Source: Planotetraspora kaengkrachanensis
Lineage (GTDB): Bacteria > Actinomycetota > Actinomycetes > Streptosporangiales > Streptosporangiaceae
Assembly (NCBI RefSeq): GCF_016862895.1
Contig: NZ_BONV01000010.1
Coordinates: forward strand, 186,001-250,000
Direction: 5' to 3'
Length of the DNA: 64,000 nt
The translations under genes and the position numbers were made by a program. Every line of letters starts with the position of its first letter. The stretch's first letter is position 1. The notes beneath the pieces were generated by a model that was not told the DNA's origin, searched no databases, and saw only the letters and a list, made by a program, of their open reading frames with translations. Shown here piece after piece: positions 7,999-17,681 of the stretch.

Positions 7999-10900
7999 TC
8001 AGCCCGCGAAGGCGACGACCTGTTCCCGGGTCATCGCCCGGCCGCGCTCGTAGCACCGGGAGAACTCCTCCCCGCCGAGCGCGGCCTTGGCCGTCTCGGT
8101 GGCGCGGACGTGGTCGAATCCGACGACGTCCACGATCCCCCGGACGGCGGTCGCCCCGCCGAGAAGCACCGCCGCCCTCTCGTGATCGCCTTCGATGGCG
8201 GCGAGACAGGCGTACGCGACGATCACATGGGCGACCACCGGGCCGTCCTGTGCCTCGACCGCGAGGGTCAGCGCCTCTCCGTGGAGGCGGCGCGCCCTTC
8301 TGAGGTCGCCCTCCTGTGCGGCCAGCATTCCGAGCGACGCGCTCAGCGTCGCCTGGAACTGCCGGGCCGACGACATCTCCGGCCCGCCCAGCAGCCGCAT
8401 CGCCTCGTGGTAGCACTCGCGGGCGGCGTCGAATTCTCCCGCCTCCCTGGCGAAGTCGCCGCGGACGTGCTCCACGCCTGCCTTCCCCATGAGGTCGGCG
8501 TTGTCGTCGCAGATGCGCATGGCCTCCCGCAGCACCGCGTCCGCGGCGGCGCGGTCACCCGCGACGTTGAGGGCGATCGCCAGGCGCGTCCGGATGTACG
8601 GCGTGTCCTCCACGGCCCCGACCTCGTCGACGAGCGCGATGGCCTCCCGCAGGATCTCGATGGCCTCGTCGCTGCCGCGCATCGTGCCCGCCTCCGCGAG
8701 CGACGCGAGCGCGTTGCCCATCCCCCACCGGTCGCCGACCTCTCTGAACAGTTCGAGGGAGGCCCGCAGGTCGGCCTCCCCTTCCGCGACCCGGCCCGAG
8801 TTGAACGCCATGTTGCCGCGGAACATGTAGGCGGCGGCGACCACCCACGGATCCGGATGGCCGAACAGGTCCTCCAGCCGGGCGTTGGCCTCGAAGTCGG
8901 AGCTGAGCAGGAGCGCCAGGATGGGCGCGGCCATCGCCGCCATCGGATGCTGCGAGACCGGGGCCGGATGGTCGCGCAGGAGCCTGATGGCCGTCTTCAG
9001 ACTCTCCTTCGCCCTGTCCCACTGGAGGTCCGCCGCGGCCCAGGTGAGGCCGAGCACCGCGTGGGCGAGCGCGACCTTCACCGGGTCGCCTCCGGAATCC
9101 GGCCCCGCCACCATGCGCAGGACCTCCTCGGCGCGCTGCGCGCCCTCCCGCCGCTGCCCCACCAGCCACCAGTACCAGCCGAGGTTGCCGACCAGCGTCA
9201 GCGCGACGTCGGCCTCGCCCTGTTCGGTGGCCCACAGCAGGGCAGATGTCAGGTTGTCGTGCTCGGCCCACAGCCGGGGCAGCCACTCGACCTGCTCGGC
9301 CCGGCGAAGATGCGGGTCGGCGGTCTCGGCCATCTCGGCGAAGAACCTGGCGTGCGCCATCCGGATCTCGCGCTCGTGACCCGTCTCCGCCAGCCGGTCC
9401 GCCGCGTAGGCGCGGACCGTTTCGAGCATGCCGTAGCGGCCGCCGTCGAACACCACCAGCGACTTGTCGACGAGGCGGCCGAGCACGTCAAGGTCTCCGC
9501 GGCAGACCTCCTCCGCGCTCTCCAGCGTGCCGCCTCCCGCGAAGACGGAAAGACGCGCCGCGAGCGTGCGCTCCTCGTCGTCGAGCAGGTCCCAGCTCCA
9601 CTCGACGACCGCGCGCAGGGTCTGGTGCCGGGGCATGGCCGTACGGCTCCCGCTGGTCAGCAGGCGGAACCGGTCGCTGAGCCGGTCGGCGATCCGCTCG
9701 GCGGACAGGGTCCGCAGCCGGGCGGCCGCCAGCTCGATCGCCAGGGGCATGCCGTCGAGCCCGCGGCAGATGCGCTCGACCGCGAGCCGGTCGTCCTGCG
9801 CGCGGTAGCCGGGCCGGGCCGCCGCCGCGCGGTCGGCGAACAGCCGTACGGCGTGGTCGAGACCGAGCGGCTGGACCGGCCAGAGCACCTCACCGGTGAT
9901 GCCGAGCGGCTCGCGGCTCGTGACCAGGATCCGGACGCCGGGGCAGTCGGCGAGCAGCCGGTCCGCCAGGATCGCCGCGGCGTGCACGAGATGCTCGCAG
10001 TTGTCCAGCACGATCAGCAGTGAGCGTCCCGCCAGCGCCGTCACCAGGCGGTCGGTCGCGTCGGAGTCCGTCGCCGGTCCGGCCGACGAGCGCACCGGCA
10101 TGAGCCCCATGTCCCGGAGACCGAGCGCGGCCAGGAACGCGCGCGGCACCTGGGCCGGGTCGGCCACGGACGCCAGCTCCACGAGCCACACGCCGTCCGG
10201 GGCGTAGGGCGCGAACGCCTCGGCGGACTCGACCGCGAGCCTGGTCTTCCCCGCGCCGCCGGGTCCGAGGAGCGTGACGAGGCGGTTGCGGGCCAGCAGC
10301 TCCCCCGCCTGCTCGACGTCGCCCTCTCTCCCGACGAAGCTGGTCAGCCGGGCGCGCAGGTTGCCCTTCCGCGCGGGTGGCGACGGTGCGGCGAACGGCC
10401 GGCCCGGCTCGTGCGGGGGCGGCGGGACCTGGCCCGGACCCTCGATGCCGCGGACCTCGGAGCCGTCACCGGGCAGTCCCGCGCGGTCACCGGCCAGAGC
10501 GAAGCCGTCACCGGGCAGCGCCACGTGGTCACCGGGCAGAGCGGAGCCTCGCAGGATGGACAGGTGCAGCTCCGCCAGCGCGGGCGAGGGGTCGGCGCCG
10601 AGCCGTTCCGCGAACGCGGCGCGGGCGTCCTCGTAGGCGGCCAGCGCCTCCACCTGCCTGCCGGAACCGTAGAGCGCGCGCATCAGCAGCCCGCGCAACC
10701 GCTCGCGCAGCGGGTGGGCGGCGATGAGCCGGGACAGCTCGGACACGGCCTCGGGGTGCCGTCCCAGCCTGAGCTCGGCGTCGATCCTGTCCTCGGTCGC
10801 CGCGACCCTGATCTCCTCGAGGCGGGCCACCTCGACCCCGCCGGCGGGCAGGTCGGTGAGCGGCGCGCCGCGCCACAGGCGCAGAGCCTCGGTGAGCGCA

Positions 10901-11286
10901 CGTACGGCCAGGCCGGGATCGCCCGTCTCCAGTGCCCGGCCTCCCTCGCGGGCCAGCCGGGTGAAGCGGTGGACGTCGACCTGGTCGGGCGGGACCAGAA
11001 GGCGATAACCGGACGGGTCCGCCACCACGAGTGCCCGGTCGATCGTCGCCCGGAGCCGGGACACCAGTGCCTGCAGCGCGTTGCCCACGCCGTTCGGCGG
11101 GCGGTCGTCCCACACTCCGGCGACCAGGGCGTCGGTGGGAACGGTGCGGCCGGTGTCGAGGAGCAGGAGGGTGAGCAGGGCGCGCAGCCGCTGCCCGCCG
11201 ATCTCGATCAGGCGGCCGTCCTCGCGTACCTCGAGAGGCCCGAGGACGGCGAAGCTCACGCCGGTCTCCAGCGTCACCCCCTGCAT
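7999..11286 (-). CDS. AfsR/SARP-type regulator with NB-ARC and TPR domains
   Basis: 1095 residues. Order: an OmpR-like winged helix (FAVLGPLEVREDGRLIEIGG..., residues ~10-100), the bacterial transcriptional activation domain (VDVHRFTRLAREGGRALETGDP..., ~105-250), a linker of imperfect ALPGDG-type repeats, an NB-ARC ATPase with P-loop GPGGAGKTR and LIVLDNCEHL Walker B, and a TPR-rich C-terminal half. Such proteins are ATP-dependent activators of secondary metabolism genes in actinomycetes. No biosynthetic cluster is visible in this window. It lies head-to-head with the drrAB-type exporter's 3' end, 14 bases apart. Start ATG 11286. Confidence 0.92.
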   Translation of the reverse strand: MQGVTLETGVSFAVLGPLEVREDGRLIEIGGQRLRALLTLLLLDTGRTVPTDALVAGVWDDRPPNGVGNALQALVSRLRATIDRALVVADPSGYRLLVPPDQVDVHRFTRLAREGGRALETGDPGLAVRALTEALRLWRGAPLTDLPAGGVEVARLEEIRVAATEDRIDAELRLGRHPEAVSELSRLIAAHPLRERLRGLLMRALYGSGRQVEALAAYEDARAAFAERLGADPSPALAELHLSILRGSALPGDHVALPGDGFALAGDRAGLPGDGSEVRGIEGPGQVPPPPHEPGRPFAAPSPPARKGNLRARLTSFVGREGDVEQAGELLARNRLVTLLGPGGAGKTRLAVESAEAFAPYAPDGVWLVELASVADPAQVPRAFLAALGLRDMGLMPVRSSAGPATDSDATDRLVTALAGRSLLIVLDNCEHLVHAAAILADRLLADCPGVRILVTSREPLGITGEVLWPVQPLGLDHAVRLFADRAAAARPGYRAQDDRLAVERICRGLDGMPLAIELAAARLRTLSAERIADRLSDRFRLLTSGSRTAMPRHQTLRAVVEWSWDLLDDEERTLAARLSVFAGGGTLESAEEVCRGDLDVLGRLVDKSLVVFDGGRYGMLETVRAYAADRLAETGHEREIRMAHARFFAEMAETADPHLRRAEQVEWLPRLWAEHDNLTSALLWATEQGEADVALTLVGNLGWYWWLVGQRREGAQRAEEVLRMVAGPDSGGDPVKVALAHAVLGLTWAAADLQWDRAKESLKTAIRLLRDHPAPVSQHPMAAMAAPILALLLSSDFEANARLEDLFGHPDPWVVAAAYMFRGNMAFNSGRVAEGEADLRASLELFREVGDRWGMGNALASLAEAGTMRGSDEAIEILREAIALVDEVGAVEDTPYIRTRLAIALNVAGDRAAADAVLREAMRICDDNADLMGKAGVEHVRGDFAREAGEFDAARECYHEAMRLLGGPEMSSARQFQATLSASLGMLAAQEGDLRRARRLHGEALTLAVEAQDGPVVAHVIVAYACLAAIEGDHERAAVLLGGATAVRGIVDVVGFDHVRATETAKAALGGEEFSRCYERGRAMTREQVVAFAG

Positions 11287-11473
11287 GCCTCGATTGTCGC
11301 CGAAAACGCCACATCCCCGCGCAGTCAGTACCCTCTAGCGGGACCAGATGGTTGGAATGGGACGAATCAGAGACAGGACGCACCAGGTGAGAGCGGTACG
11401 CCCGGCGGGACAGCGGCACGGATCAGCCCGATTCGGTCGGCGCACCATTCCGATCCGCGTAGCATCATCGGGC

Positions 11474-12016
11474 ATGGGGTCGCCGACGAAGTCCACGGGC
11501 GCACGATGCGCCGTCGTCATCACGGCGGTGGCGCTCGCGGCGTCCGGCTGCGGGATCCTGGGCGGCGGATCGCCCAGGAACCTCGACGTGATCAGCGTGT
11601 CGAGCCCGCGCTTCCGTGACGGGGCGCCCCTGCCGCACGGCTACTCCTGCGACGGCGGGCTGGGAAATCCTCCCCTCCGCTGGTCGGGCACGTCGGGCGC
11701 GAAGTCGGTTGCCATAGTCGTCGACGACAGCAGTGCGAGGAGCAGCGCGGTGAACTGGGTGGTGTTCAACATCGACCCGAACACCACCGAGCTGGCCGAG
11801 AACGGCGTCCCGAGAGGGGCGAGGCAGGGTCAGGCGTCGAACGGCAAAGTCGGGTATACGCCTCCGTGCCAGACCGACGGCAGTTACCGTTTCACTGTCT
11901 ACGCGCTGGACGCGAAGCTCGATCTCAAGCAGGGAGCGCCCCTGGCTGAGACGCTGGAGCACATCGCCGATCACACCATCGCTCGCGGACGCCTCACGGC
12001 GGACGACATCGAGTGA
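11474..12016 (+). CDS. YbhB/YbcL-type PEBP lipoprotein
   Basis: 180 residues. The signal peptide ends in a lipobox (ALAASGCG, Cys ~24), so the mature protein should be tethered to the outer face of the membrane. The rest is a phosphatidylethanolamine-binding/Raf-kinase-inhibitor-like fold: SSPRFRDGAPLPHGYSCDGG, NPPLRWSG, NWVVFNIDP and YRFTVYALDAKLDL are family landmarks. Function of bacterial members is unknown. ATG 11474 is chosen because it directly precedes the signal peptide; in-frame starts upstream would put a basic non-hydrophobic stretch before it. Confidence 0.85.
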   Translation: MGSPTKSTGARCAVVITAVALAASGCGILGGGSPRNLDVISVSSPRFRDGAPLPHGYSCDGGLGNPPLRWSGTSGAKSVAIVVDDSSARSSAVNWVVFNIDPNTTELAENGVPRGARQGQASNGKVGYTPPCQTDGSYRFTVYALDAKLDLKQGAPLAETLEHIADHTIARGRLTADDIE

Positions 12017-12199
12017 CATGCTGAACGCCGGAGGTAGTCGTGCTACACCAATCTTCGCCTAGGGTGTGACAACGGTCATTGTGGTCAAGCAGAATCGGAT
12101 CCAATTGCTGAGCGCAGGTGGTCAAAGGGGGCAGGTCGCGTCGATGGCCGCGCGATCTCACCGGCGCCGCAGGCAGGCCATGGCCTTGAAGGTGGTGTT

Positions 12200-14248
12200 A
12201 TGACTGCGGTCATTATGGGCCTCGTCGCCGTCGTGCTCTTGGTGCTCGTCGTCGTGGCTCTGGGCATGCGCTCGATGAACCGCAGGGAGAGCGCCCTATC
12301 TTCCGAGCGGTTGAAGGCGATGGCGGAGAACAAGGGCCCCAAGCCTCGCCGTCCTGCTGAAGAGACGTTCTTCGAGAGCTTCCCCCAGGGCTTCGACGCC
12401 TTCGAGGAGAACTCCGACAAGGAGAAGACCGCGGCCAAGCCGCGCCCCGCGGCCAAGCCCGGAGGCCGGCAGGCGGCGCGTCCCGCGCAGCGCAGCGGGG
12501 GCAAGCAGCCCGCCGCTCCGCGCGGCCGTCGCGGTGTCGACGAATGGGGCGAGTCGGACGACTACGACGACGACTACTGGAGTCGCGTGCGCGCCGACGA
12601 CGGCGGCTTCAGCGGCCCCGGTGCCCGGCCGGCGACCCCTCGTCCCGCGGGCAGGCCGGCGGGCGACGCCCCGGCCAACGCGCAGGCGGCGACCCCGTCC
12701 CGGGCCACCGACCCCGACGCCGTCACCGTTCAGGCTCCGCTTCCGCTGCGCGCCGCGTCCGACCGTCCGAGCGGCCGCAAGCGGGCAACTCCCGCCTCGG
12801 CCGCCGCCGAGCAGAAGACCGTGGCGTTCTCCGCGCCGACCCCCGATGTCCTCGGCGGGCTCGGAACGCCCGCGTCCGGCCGCTCACAGTCCTCCCCCTC
12901 CGGGGACGCTTTCGACGCGAGCCCGTCGACCGGGTCGTTCGACGCGATCCCCTCCGCGGCCTCGTTCGACGCGAGCCCCGCCACCGGATCGTTCAGCACG
13001 GCACCTTCGGCGGCGTCTTTCGACGCGAGCCCCGCGACCGGATCGTTCGGCACGGCCCCCGCGGGCGACGCCTTCACCCCGCCGTCCCGTCCGTCGGGTT
13101 CGGCCTCGTCCCGGTCCGGCAGGTCCGGCAGGTCCTCGCGGTCCGCCCGCCGTTCCGCGGCGAGCTCCGCCGACACGGGCGCCGGTCGCGCCGGCGGGTC
13201 CTTCGAGGCCCCCCTCGGCACCGGGCCGCTGGCCGGCGGCTTCGACGCGACGTCCTCGCAGGCTCCCGCCGCCGGGTCGTACGGCACCGGCACAGGCTCG
13301 TTCGAAACGAATCCCGCCACAGGGCCGTACCCCACCGGCACCGGCTCGTTCGACGCGCCTGCCCCCGGGTCCTACAACACCGGCACGGGTTCCTTCGGCC
13401 CGGCTCCCGCGCCCGGGTTGTACACCACCGGCACAGGGCCGTTCGAAACGCTCGCTCCGGCCCCCGCGCCCGGGACCCCCGCCCCCGATCCGCTGACCTC
13501 GGCCACCCCGTCCGCGCCCGGCACGGGATCCTTCGACAGCTGGACGGCGTACGAGGCACCCCAGAGCAACGACTCCTACGACCTGCCCCCCGGTTCCAGC
13601 GGCCTGTTCACGACCGCGGACACGGGCCCGTCCTACACGGTGCCGCCGACCGTGCCGCCCGTCACCCCGATCCCGCCCACCCCGGCGCCTCCCGCCCCGA
13701 GCGAGACCTCCTGGCCTGCGACCCCGGCCGCCTCGCCGTCCTGGTCCGGTGTTCGCGACATCTTCGACGACCCCGAGCCGGCGCGCGGCGGGGGCAGCAA
13801 CACGACCTGGCCCAGCGTCGAGAGCTACCAGCAACCGGCCGCCCAGCAGCCGGGCTACGACGGCTACTCCTCGTATCAGAACGACCCGGGATACTCCACC
13901 GGGACCTCCTCCTACGAGGTGAGCGCGGGGTGGGCGACGATCGAAGACGCCGACTCCGCGGCCGGGCCCACGGGCGCCCCCACGGGCCCGGGGCACACGG
14001 TGTCGCCGTACGAGTCGGCGGGGTACGACGTGCCCTCCGGTCAGAGCCCTTACGGCTACGACCAGCAGCAGGGGCAGCCCGGCGGCAACGGCCCGCAGTC
14101 GTGGCCGGAGCCGGAGCAGCAGAACGCGGGCGGCAGCTGGCCGTCCTACGACGAGCTCTACGGAACCGCCCAGCAGTCGACGAGTTCGCGCAGGGGCAGC
14201 CACCGTCAGCCTGACTCCGAGCCTGACTATCCCGACTATTACCGGTGA
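12200..14248 (+). CDS. Membrane-anchored disordered repeat protein
   Basis: 682 residues. One N-terminal transmembrane helix (residues ~2-23) leads into a charged stretch (RRPAEETFFESFPQGFDAFEENSDKE), then about 550 residues rich in Ser, Pro, Gly, Thr and Ala with degenerate FDASPATGSF-like and TGTGSFE-like repeats. The C-terminal third is rich in Tyr, Gln and Gly. Probably cytoplasmic and intrinsically disordered behind a membrane anchor. I recognise no catalytic domain. GAAGGTGG precedes ATG 12200. It is followed by the SulP/carbonic anhydrase gene, separated by a hairpin. Confidence 0.75.
   Translation: MTAVIMGLVAVVLLVLVVVALGMRSMNRRESALSSERLKAMAENKGPKPRRPAEETFFESFPQGFDAFEENSDKEKTAAKPRPAAKPGGRQAARPAQRSGGKQPAAPRGRRGVDEWGESDDYDDDYWSRVRADDGGFSGPGARPATPRPAGRPAGDAPANAQAATPSRATDPDAVTVQAPLPLRAASDRPSGRKRATPASAAAEQKTVAFSAPTPDVLGGLGTPASGRSQSSPSGDAFDASPSTGSFDAIPSAASFDASPATGSFSTAPSAASFDASPATGSFGTAPAGDAFTPPSRPSGSASSRSGRSGRSSRSARRSAASSADTGAGRAGGSFEAPLGTGPLAGGFDATSSQAPAAGSYGTGTGSFETNPATGPYPTGTGSFDAPAPGSYNTGTGSFGPAPAPGLYTTGTGPFETLAPAPAPGTPAPDPLTSATPSAPGTGSFDSWTAYEAPQSNDSYDLPPGSSGLFTTADTGPSYTVPPTVPPVTPIPPTPAPPAPSETSWPATPAASPSWSGVRDIFDDPEPARGGGSNTTWPSVESYQQPAAQQPGYDGYSSYQNDPGYSTGTSSYEVSAGWATIEDADSAAGPTGAPTGPGHTVSPYESAGYDVPSGQSPYGYDQQQGQPGGNGPQSWPEPEQQNAGGSWPSYDELYGTAQQSTSSRRGSHRQPDSEPDYPDYYR
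12907..13450 (+). repeat. Degenerate in-frame SF-repeat region
   Basis: Two imperfect in-frame repeat families: FDASPATGSF/FDAIPSAASF/FSTAPSAASF units at about 12907-13070, and TGTGSFE/TGTGSFD/TGTGPFE units at about 13285-13450. The Phe residues recur every ~10 to 20 residues in a Ser/Pro/Gly background. Confidence 0.7.
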
Positions 14249-14273
14249 TTTTCCGCCGGCTTGCCTGAGCTGC

Positions 14274-14299
14274 GGGCGACCCCTGTCATAGGGTCGCCC
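14274..14299 (+). terminator. Hairpin abutting the SulP start codon
   Basis: A perfect 9-bp stem, GGGCGACCC (14274-14282) with GGGTCGCCC (14291-14299), ends one base before ATG 14301. It probably terminates the upstream transcript. No Shine-Dalgarno sequence is available for the SulP gene; TAGGGT (14289-14294) resembles an actinobacterial -10 placed for leaderless transcription. Confidence 0.5.
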
Positions 14300-14300
14300 C

Positions 14301-16577
14301 ATGACACAGAGTAGTCAGGCAATTTCAAAGCGCTATTGGAGGTCGGTACTCCAGCACGATGTGCCGGCTTCTCTCGTGGTCTTCCTCGTGGCGGTGCCCC
14401 TGTCAATGGGCATCGCCGTCGCCTCCGGAGCCCCGATAGCAGCCGGTCTCGTGGCGGCCGTCGTGGGCGGTGTGGTCGCCGGAGCGCTGGGCGGATCGGT
14501 CGTCCAGGTCAGCGGACCGGCGGCCGGTCTGTCGCTCGTCGTCGCTCAGCTGGTCCACACCTACGGCTGGCGGGCCACCTGCATGATCACGCTCCTCGCC
14601 GGTCTGCTCCAGCTGCTCCTGGGCGCGTTCCGGGTGGCGAAGGCGGCGCTGGGCGTCTCCCCCGCCGTCGTACACGGCATGCTCGCCGGGGTCGGCGTGG
14701 TGATCGCACTGTCCCAGCTGCACATCGTGCTGGGCGGCCAATCCCAGACCTCCGCGTTCGAGAACATCATCGAACTGCCGTCGCAGATCGTGAACAACCA
14801 CAGCCACGCCGTCCTGGTCGGCCTCCTGACGATCGGGGTGCTGCTCGTCTGGTCCCGGGTGCCCCGGCTCAGTGTGGTGCCCGCGCCGCTCGCCGCACTG
14901 GTCATCGCCGCCCTGACGGCCGCGGTGCTCGGCTGGGACCTGACACGGGTCGACCTGTCCGGCGGCTTCTCCTCCCTGGAGTCCCCGATACTGCCGCAGG
15001 GCGACTGGCACGCCATCGCCGGCGCCGTCATGCTCGTCGCCCTCCTCGCGGGCGTCGAGTCGCTCCTCACCTGCGTGGCCTCCAACCGGCAGCACGACGG
15101 CCCGCGTGCCGACCTCGACCGGGAGCTCGCGGCGCAGGGCGTCGCCAACGTGGTGTCGGGCGCCCTCGGCGGCCTGCCGGTGTCCGGCGTGGTCGTGCGC
15201 ACCACGGCCAACGCCAGGGCGGGGGCGCGCAGCCGCTGGTCCACCGTCCTGCACGGCGTGTGGGTGCTGCTGTTCACCGCCGGATTCGCGTGGATGATCG
15301 CCCTTATCCCGCTCGAGGCCCTGGCGGCGCTGCTGCTGTTCATCGGCGTGCAGATGGTCAACCTCGGGCATGTCCGCAACCTGCGCAGCCACCGCGAGAT
15401 GCCCATCTACTTCGTCACCATGGGCGGCGTCGTGGTCGTCGGCCTCGCGGAGGGCGTCGCGCTCGGCCTCGGGCTGGCCGCGCTGCTCGCCCTGCGGCGC
15501 CTCGCCTGGATCTCCGTGGTGGCACGGCAGGCGGGCGACCGCTGGCGCGTCGTCGTCACCGGATCTCTCACCTTCCTCGGCGTGCCCCGCCTGGCCGAGG
15601 CCCTCGCGAAGATCCCGCCGGGTTCGGCGGTGGAGCTCGACCTGAACCTCGACTTCATGGACCACGCGGGCTTCGAGACGTTGCACGCCTGGCGGCAGGA
15701 GCACGAGCGCGGCGGCGGCACGATCGACATCGACGAGATGCACGGCGAGTGGTACGCCGCTGCCGTCAGCGGCGCCCGCATGCTGCCGGCCAGGACACCG
15801 CCGAAGCACGAGCGCTTCTGGCTGCCCTGGGCCTACCGTCGCCACGTCGTCGATCCCGTACGTCAGGCCGACAGCCCGTGCGCCTACGACGAGGTGTGCG
15901 AGAACGGCCCCGACGGCGAGCACGCGGCGGACGGGGCGCAGGCCGTGCCGGACCTGCTGCAGGGGACGCGGGAGTTCCACCGCAGGACCGCGCCGCTGGT
16001 CAGGCCGCTCCTGCACAGGATGGCCGGCGGGCAGACCCCCTCCCACCTGTTCATCACGTGCGCCGACTCGCGGATCGTGCCCAACATCATCACCGCGAGC
16101 GGTCCGGGGGACCTGTTCACGGTGCGCAACATCGGCAACCTCGTGCCACGCGGCTCGAGCGGCTCGAGCGGCCCGCCCGACGACTCGGTCTGTGCGGCCA
16201 TCGAGTACGCCCTGAAGGTGCTTCAGGTGCGGACGATCACGGTGTGCGGCCATTCGGGCTGCGGCGCGATGTCCGCCCTCATGAGCGAAGCGCCCGAGTT
16301 GCCCGCGCTGCGCAGCTGGCTCAAGCACGGGCACCGGAGTCTGGCCAGGTTCGCCGCCTTCCCCGGGGAGGACGACGACGCCGGCCCGCTTGACCGCCTG
16401 TGCCGGGTCAACGTGATCCAGCAGCTGGACAACCTGGAGACCCACCCTCTCGTGAACGAGCTGGTGCGGGCGGGAAACCTGGAGCTCACCGGCCTCTATT
16501 TCGACATCGCGGCGGCCCGGGTCCACGTGCTGGACCGGGAGCACTTCTCCGCGGTTCCGGAACTGCGCCGCGGCTGA
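14301..16577 (+). CDS. SulP family anion transporter fused to beta-carbonic anhydrase
   Basis: 758 residues. Residues ~1-400 are a SulP/SLC26 transporter (FLVAVPLSMGIAVASGAPIAAG, QVSGPAAGLS, then repeated membrane helices), ~420-510 a STAS-like segment (VELDLNLDFMDHAGFETLHAW), and ~540-750 a beta-carbonic anhydrase with zinc ligands and catalytic pair in CADSR and CGHSGCG, and VRNIGNLV. A bicarbonate or CO2-linked anion uptake role is the obvious inference, with the anhydrase interconverting CO2 and bicarbonate at the cytoplasmic face. It follows a hairpin that leaves no room for a ribosome-binding site, so leaderless translation is likely. Confidence 0.92.
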   Translation: MTQSSQAISKRYWRSVLQHDVPASLVVFLVAVPLSMGIAVASGAPIAAGLVAAVVGGVVAGALGGSVVQVSGPAAGLSLVVAQLVHTYGWRATCMITLLAGLLQLLLGAFRVAKAALGVSPAVVHGMLAGVGVVIALSQLHIVLGGQSQTSAFENIIELPSQIVNNHSHAVLVGLLTIGVLLVWSRVPRLSVVPAPLAALVIAALTAAVLGWDLTRVDLSGGFSSLESPILPQGDWHAIAGAVMLVALLAGVESLLTCVASNRQHDGPRADLDRELAAQGVANVVSGALGGLPVSGVVVRTTANARAGARSRWSTVLHGVWVLLFTAGFAWMIALIPLEALAALLLFIGVQMVNLGHVRNLRSHREMPIYFVTMGGVVVVGLAEGVALGLGLAALLALRRLAWISVVARQAGDRWRVVVTGSLTFLGVPRLAEALAKIPPGSAVELDLNLDFMDHAGFETLHAWRQEHERGGGTIDIDEMHGEWYAAAVSGARMLPARTPPKHERFWLPWAYRRHVVDPVRQADSPCAYDEVCENGPDGEHAADGAQAVPDLLQGTREFHRRTAPLVRPLLHRMAGGQTPSHLFITCADSRIVPNIITASGPGDLFTVRNIGNLVPRGSSGSSGPPDDSVCAAIEYALKVLQVRTITVCGHSGCGAMSALMSEAPELPALRSWLKHGHRSLARFAAFPGEDDDAGPLDRLCRVNVIQQLDNLETHPLVNELVRAGNLELTGLYFDIAAARVHVLDREHFSAVPELRRG

Positions 16578-16662
16578 GCCACCCGTCCGCTCTCAGCTGA
16601 GCCCGTCCGCTGATCGTGAAAACACGGCGACACGGTCGTCCGGTCTCGCGAAGGATGGGCTC

Positions 16663-17679
16663 ATGAGAGTTCTGATCATCGGTGGTTCGGTGTTCCTGGG
16701 CCGTGCGATCGTGGCGGCGGCCCTGGCCCAGGGACACGAGGTCACGACGTTCAACCGGGGCGTGAGCGGGCCCGGCCTGCCGGGCGTGCGGGCCGTGCAC
16801 GGCGACCGGGAGGTCCCAGCGGACCTCGATCGGCTGGTGGACGGGCGGGAGTGGGACGTCGTCATCGACGTCTGCGGGTACACGCCCGCCCACGTCCTCG
16901 AAGCGGTACGGCGGCTGTCCGGGCACGCCGGCCACTACACGTTCATCTCCACCATCTCGGCCTATCCGGACTTCCCGGCGAAGCACGGCGTGGACGAGAC
17001 CTTCCCGCGGCACGAGTGCCCGCCCGACGCCGACGCCGACTTCGGCGAGTACGGCGTGCTGAAGGCGGGCTGCGAACGGGCGGTCGAGGGATACTTCGAC
17101 GGACCCTCCCTCATCGTCAACCCCGGCCTGATCATCGGGCCGTACGAGAACGTGGGCCGCCTGCCGTGGTGGCTCACCCGGATCTCCAAGGGCGGCCGGG
17201 TTCTCGCGCCGGGCGATCCCGACCTGCCCATCCAGCTCATCGACGCCAGGGACATCGCGGCCTTCACCGTCGCCCAGTCGGAGAAGGGCACCACGGGCCG
17301 TTACCTCACCGGCGGCGTCCCCGCGAACGCCACCTTCGGCAGCTGGCTGACCGACTGCGTGGAGGTCACCGGCTCCGGCGCCGAACTGGTGTGGGCGGAC
17401 GACCGGTTCCTGCTCGACCACGAGGTGGGGCAGTGGACCGAGCTTCCCCTGTGGCTGGCCCAGGGCCCGGAGACCGAGGGCGGCTGGACGCACTCGTCGG
17501 CCAAGGCGCTGGCTGCGGGATTGACGTGCCGTCCCATCACCGAGACCGTCAGGGACACCTGGGCCTGGCTGAAGGACGTCCCCGAGGACGAGCGCAGCTT
17601 CGGCAACCGGATGTTGCGGCACGGCATCGACCCGGGGAAGGAGGCCCGCATCCTGGCCGACTGGGACGCGCGCGCCTGA
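16663..17679 (+). CDS. NAD-dependent epimerase/dehydratase (extended SDR)
   Basis: 338 residues. N-terminal Rossmann motif IIGGSVFLGRAI, in which the canonical second Gly is replaced by Ser, then VIDVCGY and FISTISAYPDF. The catalytic Tyr-Lys is in YGVLK. This is the isoflavone-reductase/epimerase-like actinobacterial group; the substrate is unknown. Its stop lies 2 bases from the convergent TetR gene's stop. Confidence 0.85.
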   Translation: MRVLIIGGSVFLGRAIVAAALAQGHEVTTFNRGVSGPGLPGVRAVHGDREVPADLDRLVDGREWDVVIDVCGYTPAHVLEAVRRLSGHAGHYTFISTISAYPDFPAKHGVDETFPRHECPPDADADFGEYGVLKAGCERAVEGYFDGPSLIVNPGLIIGPYENVGRLPWWLTRISKGGRVLAPGDPDLPIQLIDARDIAAFTVAQSEKGTTGRYLTGGVPANATFGSWLTDCVEVTGSGAELVWADDRFLLDHEVGQWTELPLWLAQGPETEGGWTHSSAKALAAGLTCRPITETVRDTWAWLKDVPEDERSFGNRMLRHGIDPGKEARILADWDARA

Positions 17680-17681
17680 GC

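Noticed and set aside
7567-10023. Long plus-strand frame opposite the SARP gene
   Set aside because: Antisense shadow; the minus-strand reading has all SARP/NB-ARC motifs.
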